DNA of 64,000 bases from assembly GCA_042862465.1 (NCBI GenBank), contig JASTVH010000011.1, positions 1-64,000 of the forward strand. Reading direction: 5' to 3'. The notes beneath the pieces were generated by a model. That model ran no database searches and was not told where the DNA came from. It saw nothing but the letters and a program-made list of their open reading frames with translations. Shown here piece by piece: positions 50,550 to 59,014 of this stretch. The stretch is from JASTVH01 sp042862465. Its GTDB lineage: Bacteria > Pseudomonadota > Gammaproteobacteria > Pseudomonadales > Oleiphilaceae. How positions within the stretch are numbered: position 1 is the first letter of the stretch; each line of letters opens with the position of its first letter. The translations under genes and the position numbers were made by a program.

Positions 50550-53500
50550 TCAGACTGAAACGTCACGACGTTCAGATGCAAACCACTGGTACACACTGGG
50601 CAACACCACCAGCGTCAGCAGCGTTGAAGTGATCAGACCGCCAACCACAACCGTTGCCAGTGGCCGTTGGACATTAGAGCCAATGCCATCGGCCAGCAGC
50701 AGGGGAATCAGCCCCAGAATAGCCACAGAGGCGGTCATCAGAACCGGCCGCAAACGGCGTTGAGCACCCAGCTTGACTGCTTCAATGACTTCGTAGCCTT
50801 CGTCCCGCAACTGGTTGATGTAACTCACCATCACCACGCCGTTAAGTACGGCCACACCAAACACCGCGATGAATCCCACGGCAGCGGGCACAGAGAGGTA
50901 AAGCCCCGTCACAAACAGCGCGACAATGCCACCGGTAATCGCAAAGGGCACATTCATGAAGATCAGCACCGCATAGCGCAGACTACTGAATGCCGAGAAA
51001 AGAAGCAGGAAAATAAGCGCCAGGGTAATGGGCACAACGATCGCAAGCCGAGCCATGGCCCTTTCCTGGTTCTCAAACTGACCGCCGAACTCCACGAAAT
51101 ACCCCGGCGGCATGTCCACTTGCTCCTCGATCCGCTTGCGCAAGTCCTGAACAACACCGCCCATATCGCGACCACGCACGTTCATCTGCACGTACTGTCG
51201 CCGACTGGCATTGGAGCGCGAAATTTTCTTGGGGCCAGCGTACATTTCAACATCGGCCACCCGTGAAAGCGGGATGAGCTCGCCACTATTACCCCGGAGG
51301 GGAAGCTTTCTGATTTCATCGATGGACCCGCGATAGGACTCTTGCAGCCGGGCGAAGATCTCAAATCGCCGGACACCGTCGAAGACCAGCCCCGCGCCTT
51401 TACCGCCAATCCCGGTTTCGACCGTACTCATCAGGTTATCAATGCTGATGCCAAACTGCGCCAGCACTTCACGGTCGGGGCGAATAACGATCTGTTTTTT
51501 ACCTGCGCTCTGCTGAGCGCGCACATCCGTTGCCCCCGGCACATCATTCGCCAGGGCCGCCACTTCCTTGCCGATCCGGCCCAACTCGTCGAGGTCGTCG
51601 CCGAAAATGCTGGCAACCAGTTGCGCCTGAACGCCTGAGAGGAGTTCGTCGGTTCTGAGCTGAATCGGTTGTGACAGATTGTTGGCAAGCCCGGGAACCC
51701 GCTCATCCAAAGACTCCGCAATCCGGCTCTGAAGGTCCTCATAGCTCACATCTTCTCGCCACTGATCCAGAGGCTTCAGATTGACGAGCGTCGCGACAAC
51801 GTTCACGGGTTCAGGATCACCGCCCACCTCGGCACGACCGATCCTGGCATAGGTGCCGGTGACCTCTGGAAATTCATCGACAACGGACTGAATCCGTTTG
51901 CCATACTTGATGGCGGATTCAAGACTGGCTCCAGGAGGCAGTGTCGAGCGAATCTGGAACGTGCCTTCCCTGAGCGTGGGCACGAACTCGCTCCCGAGAT
52001 AGGGAAACAGCAGGAGACTGCCGGCAAAGGCAATGACGGCCACGCCCATTACAATTTTAGGGGCTTTGACGACAGTATTCACCACCGGCTTGTATAGCCG
52101 GTTCAGGAACAGAACCAGCTTCGGCTCTTTGTGTTGTCCACCCATCTTGAATGACAGCGAGGCCAGAACCGGCACCAACGTCAACGCGAGTAACAGCGCA
52201 CCGATCAACGCAAAACTGATGGTGTAGGCCATGGGCGAAAACAGCTTGCCCTCAACGCCCTGCAGCGTAAACAGCGGCAGAAAAACGATAATAATGATGC
52301 CAATGGCAAACACAATCGGACGAGCCACTTCCCGGGCAGATTCACCTACAAGCCTCAGAACACTGACCTTTTCCTCTGATCGTTCTTCCAGATGTCGGAA
52401 GATGTTCTCTATCATCACAACGGCGCCGTCCACCATCATACCGATGCCGATAGCCAGCCCCCCCAGACTCATCAGATTGGCGGACAGGCCCGAAATCCGC
52501 ATCGCAATGAATGCGAAAAGCACAGACAACGGCAAGGTCGCCACCACGATCAGTGTGGAACGTATATTTCCGAGGAACAGATAGAGGAACACCAGCACCA
52601 GAACCGAGCCCTCAAGTAATGCTTTCTCGACAGTGCCTATGGCCTTGCCCACCAACTCCGCCTGGGAGTAATAAGCCTCTATTTTCAGCCCTTCGGGAAG
52701 TGACTTGTTCAGATCATCGATTTTTGCGTTGACGTCCTCGAGTACCTGACTGGTGTTGGTTCCGATCAGCTTCATCACGTAGCCGCCCACGGACTCCTCG
52801 CCCGAGGACACCTCCGCGCCGCGGCGAATTGCCGGTCCAAGGCTAACCTCTGCCACATCCCTGACATAAATAGGAGACTCTCCCTCACTCTTGGACACAA
52901 TGATGTTCTGGATGTCCTCGATGCCCTCGGTACCTGAATTAACCCAACCGTAGCCGCGAACTATATACTCTTCACCGCCTCGCGTAATGAAAGAGGCGCC
53001 GACGTTCCGATTATTCTGGGTGAGGGCGCCGCGAACGTCAGACACTGTCAGGTTCCTTGCCTGAAGCTTCTGCGCATCGATATTGACCTGATACTGTTTT
53101 ACCTCGCCGCCGATGGACAGCACACCGGTTACACCCGGAACGGTTCTGAGCTGGGGCTTGACAATCCAGTCCTGGATCGTGCGGATTTCCTGCAGGCTGT
53201 ATTGATCCTTATCCTCAGCTTCCAGGGAATACATCAGGATGCGCCCAAGACCGCTCGCTATGGGCCCGAGTTCCGGCTGCCCCATCCCTTCGGGAATCTG
53301 GCGCTTGGCCTCGGAAAGCCGTTCGTTTACCAGCCGCCTGGCGAAGTAGATATCGGTGCCATCTTCGAAATAGATGGTCACCCGCGACAACCCGAAAATC
53401 GACGTGCTCTGCACTTTTTCCAGCTTGGGAATTCCATACATGCTGATCTCAACGGGATAGGAAATCAGCGTTTCGATATCAACCGGCGACAGACCAGGAC

Positions 53501-53657
53501 TGGTGGTAAACACCTGAACCATGGTCGGCGTCGCGTCCGGAAACGCATCCACCGGCAGTTTTTGAAATGAAAATACGCCGGCAACGATCACGGCGATAGC
53601 AAAAACAAGCGTCATCAGACGATTGTTCAGCGCATAATTCACAATTGCGTTGATCAT
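50550..53657 (-). CDS. Heavy-metal efflux RND transporter (CzcA/CusA type)
   Basis: A complete inner membrane pump of 1035 residues that uses the proton gradient to expel metal ions through a tripartite channel. The N-terminus (NYALNNRLMTLVFAIAVIVA), the large porter domains and 12 helices are recognisable. The helix-4 signature GIGMMVDGAVVMIENIFRHL holds the acidic proton-relay residue. LFSPMAYTISFALIGALLLA and AVLNGVVMVSYINQL mark the later helices. Cation choice cannot be read safely; the motif is compatible with divalent cations. It is the third gene of the operon after the outer membrane and fusion proteins. Confidence 0.95.
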   Translation of the reverse strand: MINAIVNYALNNRLMTLVFAIAVIVAGVFSFQKLPVDAFPDATPTMVQVFTTSPGLSPVDIETLISYPVEISMYGIPKLEKVQSTSIFGLSRVTIYFEDGTDIYFARRLVNERLSEAKRQIPEGMGQPELGPIASGLGRILMYSLEAEDKDQYSLQEIRTIQDWIVKPQLRTVPGVTGVLSIGGEVKQYQVNIDAQKLQARNLTVSDVRGALTQNNRNVGASFITRGGEEYIVRGYGWVNSGTEGIEDIQNIIVSKSEGESPIYVRDVAEVSLGPAIRRGAEVSSGEESVGGYVMKLIGTNTSQVLEDVNAKIDDLNKSLPEGLKIEAYYSQAELVGKAIGTVEKALLEGSVLVLVFLYLFLGNIRSTLIVVATLPLSVLFAFIAMRISGLSANLMSLGGLAIGIGMMVDGAVVMIENIFRHLEERSEEKVSVLRLVGESAREVARPIVFAIGIIIIVFLPLFTLQGVEGKLFSPMAYTISFALIGALLLALTLVPVLASLSFKMGGQHKEPKLVLFLNRLYKPVVNTVVKAPKIVMGVAVIAFAGSLLLFPYLGSEFVPTLREGTFQIRSTLPPGASLESAIKYGKRIQSVVDEFPEVTGTYARIGRAEVGGDPEPVNVVATLVNLKPLDQWREDVSYEDLQSRIAESLDERVPGLANNLSQPIQLRTDELLSGVQAQLVASIFGDDLDELGRIGKEVAALANDVPGATDVRAQQSAGKKQIVIRPDREVLAQFGISIDNLMSTVETGIGGKGAGLVFDGVRRFEIFARLQESYRGSIDEIRKLPLRGNSGELIPLSRVADVEMYAGPKKISRSNASRRQYVQMNVRGRDMGGVVQDLRKRIEEQVDMPPGYFVEFGGQFENQERAMARLAIVVPITLALIFLLLFSAFSSLRYAVLIFMNVPFAITGGIVALFVTGLYLSVPAAVGFIAVFGVAVLNGVVMVSYINQLRDEGYEVIEAVKLGAQRRLRPVLMTASVAILGLIPLLLADGIGSNVQRPLATVVVGGLITSTLLTLVVLPSVYQWFASERRDVSV

Positions 53658-53671
53658 GCTCCCCCCGGGGT

Positions 53672-54856
53672 TTAGTGTCCGTGAGCGGCGCTGCGGCCAC
53701 TGGCGGTAATGGCCGACATCAGATCAAAAGCGCCTACTGAAACCACTTCCGTGTTTGCGCTAATGCCGGACTTGATCTCGATCCAGTCGTTTGCCTCCTT
53801 GCCAAGCGTGACGGGAACCGCCTTGTAAGCCCCTTTCTCATCGCCCGGAACAAACACAACGGAGTCATCGCCAATGGTTTGAACCGCATCATCCGGAACC
53901 AGCGGCAGTGAGGCCTCCGATTCCGTCATGATTCTGGCCGTGGCATAGGTATTCGGGCGAAGGTCGCCTCTGGGAGACTCCAGCACAACGCGAACCGGGA
54001 TGGTGCGGGTCTTTTCATCGAGCATGCTCGACACCCAGGATACCTGCCCACTGTGAAACCGGTCAGAACTTGAATCCCTGGAGGAAATCTGAACCTCGTC
54101 TCCCGTTGAAATCTGGTCAATATCGGATTCGGACACCTGAAGAATGGCCCACAACACCGAGGCATCCGCCACGATGAAAGGCGTATCCGACGGACTCAGC
54201 GTTTGCCCCAGACGAACATGCATCTGCTCGACACGCCCCTCAATGGGTGAGCGGAGCGCGTATTGCGCCAGCCCCCCACTGTCACCTGACGACTCGCTGC
54301 CGTAAACCGCCAGTTGTTCCCGCACGGAATCGTACTCCGCTTTTGTTTCAAGAAAGGCAGCCTTGGCATCCAGGAACTCTTCTTCACTGGAAATACCCTG
54401 TCCCTGCAACTCCCTTTCACGATTGTAGTCAGACTCGGCCGCTTCTTTGCGGGCCTCCAGCGAGATTAACCGGGAGCGAATCCGGGCCAGCTCCACACTG
54501 TTCAGGGTTGCCAGTAACTGCCCCTTATTGACACGATCCCCCAGATCAACCGCCAACCCTGTCAGTTTTCCCTCCAGCAGCGGACCAACCTCGGCCACGC
54601 GGTCCGGCACATACTGAATCTCGGCAGGTGCCGTAACAATTGCGCCAGCGCGCCCCTTGGCAGCCGCCACAGTCTGAATCGACAGTAACTCTGTCTGCTC
54701 CGGCGTCAGATGGATCTGGCGGGACTGGTTTTCCTCTCCGGCATGCTCGGCTTCTTCATTTTCGTGCTGGTCACCCTCGGCTTCTCCGGCAGCGTATGCC
54801 TGCTGCAAGCTCAGAGCGCCGACAACTATTAACAGTATCTTCAGATTGCGAATCAT
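53672..54856 (-). CDS. Periplasmic adaptor of heavy-metal efflux (CzcB/CusB type)
   Basis: A 394-residue membrane fusion protein linking the RND pump to the outer membrane channel. The signal peptide is followed by an acidic, His-rich segment (GEAEGDQHENEEAEHAGEEN) that may bind metal. The lipoyl/hairpin region contains GPLLEGKLTGLAVDLGDRVN and a long coiled coil (LISLEARKEAAESDYNRERE). The beta-barrel part has RSPIEGRVEQMHVRLGQTLS. The gene lies 14 bp before the pump gene. Confidence 0.92.
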   Translation of the reverse strand: MIRNLKILLIVVGALSLQQAYAAGEAEGDQHENEEAEHAGEENQSRQIHLTPEQTELLSIQTVAAAKGRAGAIVTAPAEIQYVPDRVAEVGPLLEGKLTGLAVDLGDRVNKGQLLATLNSVELARIRSRLISLEARKEAAESDYNRERELQGQGISSEEEFLDAKAAFLETKAEYDSVREQLAVYGSESSGDSGGLAQYALRSPIEGRVEQMHVRLGQTLSPSDTPFIVADASVLWAILQVSESDIDQISTGDEVQISSRDSSSDRFHSGQVSWVSSMLDEKTRTIPVRVVLESPRGDLRPNTYATARIMTESEASLPLVPDDAVQTIGDDSVVFVPGDEKGAYKAVPVTLGKEANDWIEIKSGISANTEVVSVGAFDLMSAITASGRSAAHGH

Positions 54857-54919
54857 TCATTCACCCTCAATATTTAGAGAACGGTACTAAGAGAACGGTC
54901 AATTTTGAGTTTCATACCC

Positions 54920-56221
54920 TCAGGAACCGGCTGACATCGACAGAGCACCTCCTGTGCTTATCTCCAGCGCCCGGACGGCATCGATATAATCATTCTGCGC
55001 CTGAACGTATTCCTGCCTTACCGACAGGAGATTGTCCTGTGCCGCCAGAACATCCGAGGCACCGACCTTGCCCGCCCGAAGTGCTTTCTGCATCAACTGT
55101 AATGTTTCCTCTGAACGCTCCAGGATCGACTCGTTCATCTGGCGCAGCCGAACGGCGGTGGATTCGTACCGGGCCACAGCTGACACAACCTGACGCTCTG
55201 TAGCCAGGCGCAAGGCCTCTGCCTCAAGCTCGGAGGTTTTCAGCCGCGCAGCAGCTTGTCTCTGCTCACCGGAATAATCATGAAAAACGGTCAAAGGCAT
55301 CGACACCCCTGCACCGAAAAGGTTGGAGCCTTCCTCACGATCATAAAATCCGAAGACTTTCAGATTTGGAATCGTCAGGCTTTTCGCAACTTCAAGGCCA
55401 GATTCATCCGCTGCAATTCTGGCGGCCGCCGCTTTCAGGTCCGCTCTCTGACTCTGTGCCATCTCGACAAGCTGGCTGGTCGGAGGCAGGTCTTCGAGCG
55501 TCACATCAAGCTCGCCGGTCACCCCAACGGCATCGGAGGGGGACACCCCGAGCACTTCGGTAAGGTCAATTTTTGATTGCTCGAGCTTTTGTTCCGCCGA
55601 GGCTTTTTGATTCCGGGCCCTGGCAAGCCCAATGACTGCGGTATTGAGATCAATCCGGGTTTGTTTACCCTGTTTTACGGACATTTCAACCAGGTCTTTG
55701 GTGCGTTGCATAAGTTCAACGGCACGGGTTGCGGTTTCCAACTCTTTCTGAGCCAGCAGTATCCGGAAATAGGCGGCCCGCACCCGCGCCTTGGTGGCTA
55801 CCTTCAGGTATTCAAGCTCCTGTTGCCGGGACGTGAGATTACTCCGGGCACGCGACTGCCCAAGGTCGCCGCGATTACCCATCCAGATCTCCTGAGTAAC
55901 CCTCACCCCATATTCCAGGGACTCGTCGGCCTGATCCGGGGCCTGACGGGCCCCCAACTCAAACTCTGGATTGCTCGGCGCCCAGCGGCTGGCATGATCA
56001 AGCTGTCCCTGCTGTATCGAGACCGCGGCCCGCCTCAAAGCCAATACCGGGCTATTCTCGAAAGCCATCACCATGGCCTGGTTCAGGGAAACAGCCTGGC
56101 TGGCTTTGGCCTGCTGATATTCTTTCAGCGACACACTCTCTTTTGCCTGGGCCGACACCATAGGAGAGACGGCCAAGGCTCCCGGAACTATCATCGCGCA
56201 CAACAACAATCGTTTGTTCAT
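54920..56221 (-). CDS. Outer membrane efflux channel (CzcC/CusC type)
   Basis: A 433-residue TolC-family protein and the first gene of the intact RND operon. The signal peptide (MIVPGALAVSPMVSAQA) precedes two TolC repeats, each with long helices. Recognisable segments are FENSPVLALRRAAVSIQQGQ, the tunnel region LEYGVRVTQEIWMGNRGDLG and the second repeat from QRADLKAAAARIAADESGLE. It is complete, in contrast to the 58-residue remnant at 49798. A variant direct-repeat promoter lies about 67 bp upstream. Confidence 0.92.
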   Translation of the reverse strand: MNKRLLLCAMIVPGALAVSPMVSAQAKESVSLKEYQQAKASQAVSLNQAMVMAFENSPVLALRRAAVSIQQGQLDHASRWAPSNPEFELGARQAPDQADESLEYGVRVTQEIWMGNRGDLGQSRARSNLTSRQQELEYLKVATKARVRAAYFRILLAQKELETATRAVELMQRTKDLVEMSVKQGKQTRIDLNTAVIGLARARNQKASAEQKLEQSKIDLTEVLGVSPSDAVGVTGELDVTLEDLPPTSQLVEMAQSQRADLKAAAARIAADESGLEVAKSLTIPNLKVFGFYDREEGSNLFGAGVSMPLTVFHDYSGEQRQAAARLKTSELEAEALRLATERQVVSAVARYESTAVRLRQMNESILERSEETLQLMQKALRAGKVGASDVLAAQDNLLSVRQEYVQAQNDYIDAVRALEISTGGALSMSAGS

Positions 56222-56287
56222 TCAGTATCATCCTGGCTGTTTGACTGAGGTCAGTGAGTCAGCATTTTTGCGTGGGAATCTGGAACG

Positions 56288-56319
56288 ACCTTACAGACAA
56301 ACCTTTAATACAGTTTGAA
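56288..56319 (-). promoter_or_regulatory. Variant direct-repeat box of the intact RND operon
   Basis: On the minus strand TTCAA (56319-56315) and TTAAA (56308-56304) are 11 bp apart, and TAAGGT (56293-56288) follows after exactly 10 bp. The gene starts at 56221. It deviates more from TTCAG than the other sites. Confidence 0.5.
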
Positions 56320-56339
56320 ATTCAGGCACCGGAGAAGAA

Positions 56340-56435
56340 ATGAGCTTTGGCGGCAGGGGGGGGGGCAGAGGTAAGGGCGAGGATGTCGAGTCACCGGGCG
56401 TCAAGGCAGGCGCACGATGGTGGGTTCTTGCATGA
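56340..56435 (+). CDS. Possible 31-residue ORF with a G10 tract
   Basis: An ATG preceded by GGAG opens a 31-codon frame starting MSFGGRGGGRGKGEDVES. A run of ten G at 56356-56365 lies within it, and a terminator follows just after the stop. Length changes in such a G tract would switch the frame. It is divergent from the efflux operon. It could be a leader peptide or chance; the coding status is unproven. Confidence 0.3.
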   Translation: MSFGGRGGGRGKGEDVESPGVKAGARWWVLA

Positions 56436-56440
56436 TAAAT

Positions 56441-56472
56441 AAAAACCGGCCCGTCATTTGGGCCGGCTTTTT
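56441..56472. terminator. Bidirectional terminator
   Basis: A perfect 7-bp stem CCGGCCC/GGGCCGG with a 7-nt loop has AAAAA before it and CTTTTT after it, so it works on both strands. It ends the minus-strand porin gene at 56509 and any plus-strand transcript from about 56330. Confidence 0.85.
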
Positions 56473-56508
56473 ATTCTGGATCTGAATTGCTTGTGATCAC
56501 TTGGCCGA

Positions 56509-57237
56509 TCAGAAACTCCTGCTCCAACCCAGCCAGAACTTCGGATCATCCGAGTTGACAGAGCCAAGCGCGTCGGTTGACTCAATGTCCGCGTACTCCA
56601 CGTTAACACTGAAAGAACCGAAGTTTCCCGCATCCTTTGTAACGTTGGCGGCGACGTGTGAATAACTTGCCTCGCCGACAGAAGCCTTGCCGTCATCAGC
56701 GAAGTCGTAATAGCCAAGCGTCACACCGGCACTGTAGCTGTCCTCCAGAGGCACCCCAACAGAGGCGTAGTAATAGGCATCCCCCTGCACGAACACCCCA
56801 TCACCACTGGTGTCGCTGTTGATCGTGTAGGCCAGGCCGATGGCCGCAATGCCATAACTGATCTCGCCGTACAGTTCGCCGAAGTCGATGGAGTCCGGCG
56901 CGTCAGGATACGCATAATAAATGTACCCAACGTCATAACCCAGTTCTTCCACAGAGCCGGAGAATCCGGCATAAAGATCAAGCTCATAGCTGGTGCCGTC
57001 ACCAAAATCGACATTGGAACCCCAACCACCGGCGTAGAAGCCCGACGCATGCTCATAATCCAACCCTCCCTGGACAGCCGCAGCCCCGTCTGTCTGGGTG
57101 ACGCCCCGGAACAGATAGTTGCTGCTGGCGCTCACATTTGAGCTGACGTCAGCGCTAACAATGGCGGGCGCAGCCTGAAGTGCTGCAAGCAAAGTGATAC
57201 TGATAAATCCGGATTTGGTGAAAAACTGCTTCTTCAT
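56509..57237 (-). CDS. TorF-family (Gcw_chp) putative outer membrane porin
   Basis: A 242-residue beta-barrel protein with a signal peptide (FISITLLAALQAAPAIVSA). The N-terminal family motif is SASSNYLFRGVTQTDGAAAV, followed by GLDYEHASGFYAGGWGSNVD and ELDLYAGFSG, all typical of the TorF/Gcw_chp family. The end FWLGWSRSF is aromatic. The ATG at 57237 is chosen because the signal peptide starts there; upstream codons to 57297 are spacer. Transport substrate is unknown. No TTCAG box was seen for this gene. Confidence 0.85.
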   Translation of the reverse strand: MKKQFFTKSGFISITLLAALQAAPAIVSADVSSNVSASSNYLFRGVTQTDGAAAVQGGLDYEHASGFYAGGWGSNVDFGDGTSYELDLYAGFSGSVEELGYDVGYIYYAYPDAPDSIDFGELYGEISYGIAAIGLAYTINSDTSGDGVFVQGDAYYYASVGVPLEDSYSAGVTLGYYDFADDGKASVGEASYSHVAANVTKDAGNFGSFSVNVEYADIESTDALGSVNSDDPKFWLGWSRSF

Positions 57238-57467
57238 AATGGATACCTTCGGTTGGGTTTCATTGCTCCAAATATGATTTAGCAAAAGTCTTGCCACATC
57301 TTATTTATTCTTGTTTATCATAATTATAGAGACAAATCGGCGCATTCTGAGCTTGCCCCCGAAAAACGACCGCAACACCTAGCGCCCCAGAACCTGTCAC
57401 TGACCCGGACCAGCGCCCTGTTTTGATGCATTCTCTGTAACTATTCTGTAATCTTTGCCAAATAGAC

Positions 57468-57483
57468 TTGAATAGCGCTTCAA
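57468..57483. promoter_or_regulatory. Possible palindromic operator upstream of the OprP-like porin
   Basis: TTGAA-N6-TTCAA forms a palindrome 35 bp before the porin start. Its half-site is the one found in the variant RND boxes, but inverted instead of direct. It may be a related operator or chance. Confidence 0.3.
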
Positions 57484-57517
57484 AACACATAAGCAAACCA
57501 AAAAGGTGAGACAGATC

Positions 57518-58603
57518 ATGAGCAAGAAATATTTGGGCTTGGCTTTGGCGATTTCTGCCGCTTCTACTGCACAGGCCGGAAACGTTACGACCAGCGGCGA
57601 AGACCTTGTGATCGATACCGACAGCGGTATCAAAGTGAAAGTGTCGGATAACTCTGCGTCTTTTCAGCTCGGCGGGCGCATTCAGTGGGATTACGACGCC
57701 ACGCAGTCTGACGACAACGGTGTTGACACTACCGATTTCGATGTGCGCCGGGCACGCCTCTACGCCAAGGGCCACTTTGGCGACTGGGCGTACAAGACCC
57801 AGTTCAACGTCGCTGAAAGTGATGGCGCCGACGGCGGTACTGCTGAAGACCTGTACATTCGTTACATGGGATTTGGCTCAGCTGCAACCGTGACTATCGG
57901 TAAACAGAAAGAGCCATTCGGCCTGGAAGAATTAACGAGCTCAAAAGACATCTCAGCGCTTGAGCGATCTGCCATGACCGAGCGTTATGCCCCCGGTCGC
58001 AGCGGCGGCATCCAGCTCAGTGGCAAAGGCGGCAACTGGACCTACGGTATCGGCTACTTCGAGGCAGACGGCAATGGCAGCGACGACTTCAATAACACGG
58101 CAGTAACCGCACGGGGCACGGTTGCACCGATTCAAACGAACAATATGGTTGTTCATCTTGGTGCGGGTTATACCACGCGTGATGCCGACACTCAGGCCGA
58201 TGAGGTCGATACGTTTAATCTGGAATTGGCCGGCGCTTCCGGGCCCTTCCATGCCCAGGCCGAATATTTCGATTCCGAGGAAGGTCAGGTGGATGTTGAT
58301 GGTTATTACGTACAGCTTGGTTGGGTTGTCACCGGCGAAAGCCGTCCTTACAAGGCTGGGGCGTTCAAGCGAGTGAAACCGTCATCGCCCAAAGGAGCCT
58401 GGGAAGTTGTTGCCCGTTTTGAAGATGGCGACGGAAAATACAGTGACGTGGGGTTGGCCACAACTGACGGCGAGCAAACGACACTGGGGCTCAACTATTA
58501 CGCCAACAATAACGTCCGAGTTGGCGTGAGCTATATGGATGGGGAAGAAGCCAATGGCACTAGTGGAGATGAAGTACGTGCAAGGTTGCAATATGCGTTT
58601 TGA
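57518..58603 (+). CDS. OprO/OprP-like phosphate-selective porin family protein
   Basis: A 361-residue outer membrane porin. The signal peptide is GLALAISAASTAQAG. The barrel begins FQLGGRIQWDYDATQSDD, followed by DVRRARLYAKGHFGDWAYKT, which is the diagnostic region of the phosphate-selective porin O/P family, and TIGKQKEPFGLEELTSSKDI. The end is ARLQYAF. The start at MSKKYLG (57518) follows AAGGTGAG. The Arg ladder of true OprP cannot be confirmed by eye, so the anion specificity is only suggested by family. Confidence 0.82.
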   Translation: MSKKYLGLALAISAASTAQAGNVTTSGEDLVIDTDSGIKVKVSDNSASFQLGGRIQWDYDATQSDDNGVDTTDFDVRRARLYAKGHFGDWAYKTQFNVAESDGADGGTAEDLYIRYMGFGSAATVTIGKQKEPFGLEELTSSKDISALERSAMTERYAPGRSGGIQLSGKGGNWTYGIGYFEADGNGSDDFNNTAVTARGTVAPIQTNNMVVHLGAGYTTRDADTQADEVDTFNLELAGASGPFHAQAEYFDSEEGQVDVDGYYVQLGWVVTGESRPYKAGAFKRVKPSSPKGAWEVVARFEDGDGKYSDVGLATTDGEQTTLGLNYYANNNVRVGVSYMDGEEANGTSGDEVRARLQYAF

Positions 58604-58687
58604 CCGCATGGCGGGTTCTTGAATAAGCTTACCACTTGATTAGGGCACTGGTACGGGAAACATTGCGATCAAAAAACAATCGGAAAA

Positions 58688-58719
58688 TTCAGTTAGAGTT
58701 CAGTTTAGCTTGATATAGT
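58688..58719 (+). promoter_or_regulatory. TTCAG direct-repeat promoter of the candidate small RNA
   Basis: TTCAG at 58688-58692 and 58699-58703 (11-bp period) is followed after exactly 10 bp by TATAGT at 58714-58719, the best -10 of all sites in the window. No protein gene follows on this strand; a terminator lies only 33 bp downstream. Confidence 0.75.
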
Positions 58720-58725
58720 TCTTGC

Positions 58726-58779
58726 GAGTTAATGAAGTACTCAGGTTTTTAGGGCAGATATTCATCTGCCCATTTTTTT
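58726..58779 (+). ncRNA. Candidate small RNA of about 54 nt under TTCAG control
   Basis: A transcript starting about 7 nt after TATAGT would end at a perfect Rho-independent terminator at 58752-58779. The 5' part before the hairpin is single-stranded and A/U-rich, with a possible seed around TTAATGAAGTACTC. A 6-codon frame (MKYSGF) lies in it with no ribosome site, so a coding role is unlikely. It sits between two outer membrane protein genes, and many envelope sRNAs repress porins. The start site and existence need experimental proof. Confidence 0.55.
58752..58779 (+). terminator. Rho-independent terminator of the candidate small RNA
   Basis: A perfect 8-bp stem GGGCAGAT/ATCTGCCC with a 4-nt loop is followed by ATTTTTTT. 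The downstream gene at 59015 is on the other strand and ends here. Confidence 0.85.
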
Positions 58780-59014
58780 GTCTGCCCCGCTCTGAATAGA
58801 GCTCATCTGAAGTTTCTGGGTACATAGCTATCTGGCAATAATCAATTCCTGAAAAAGGGGCGCACCGACGCGCACGTGGAGTCGTCTGGCAGTCTGTCGG
58901 GATTAGGTTGTTAGGTCTCTCATAGCCAGAAAACCCCGGCTGGAAACCAGGGCTATGACAGAGAGGGAATGCAAAGGCGAACTCGCCGCCGATCAGTTGG
59001 CCTTGGGTTGTTGA
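58780..59014. other. Intergenic region between the sRNA and the TonB receptor
   Basis: No gene. A weak minus-strand hairpin with T residues at about 58935-58965 could terminate the receptor transcript, but it is imperfect. Confidence 0.35.
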
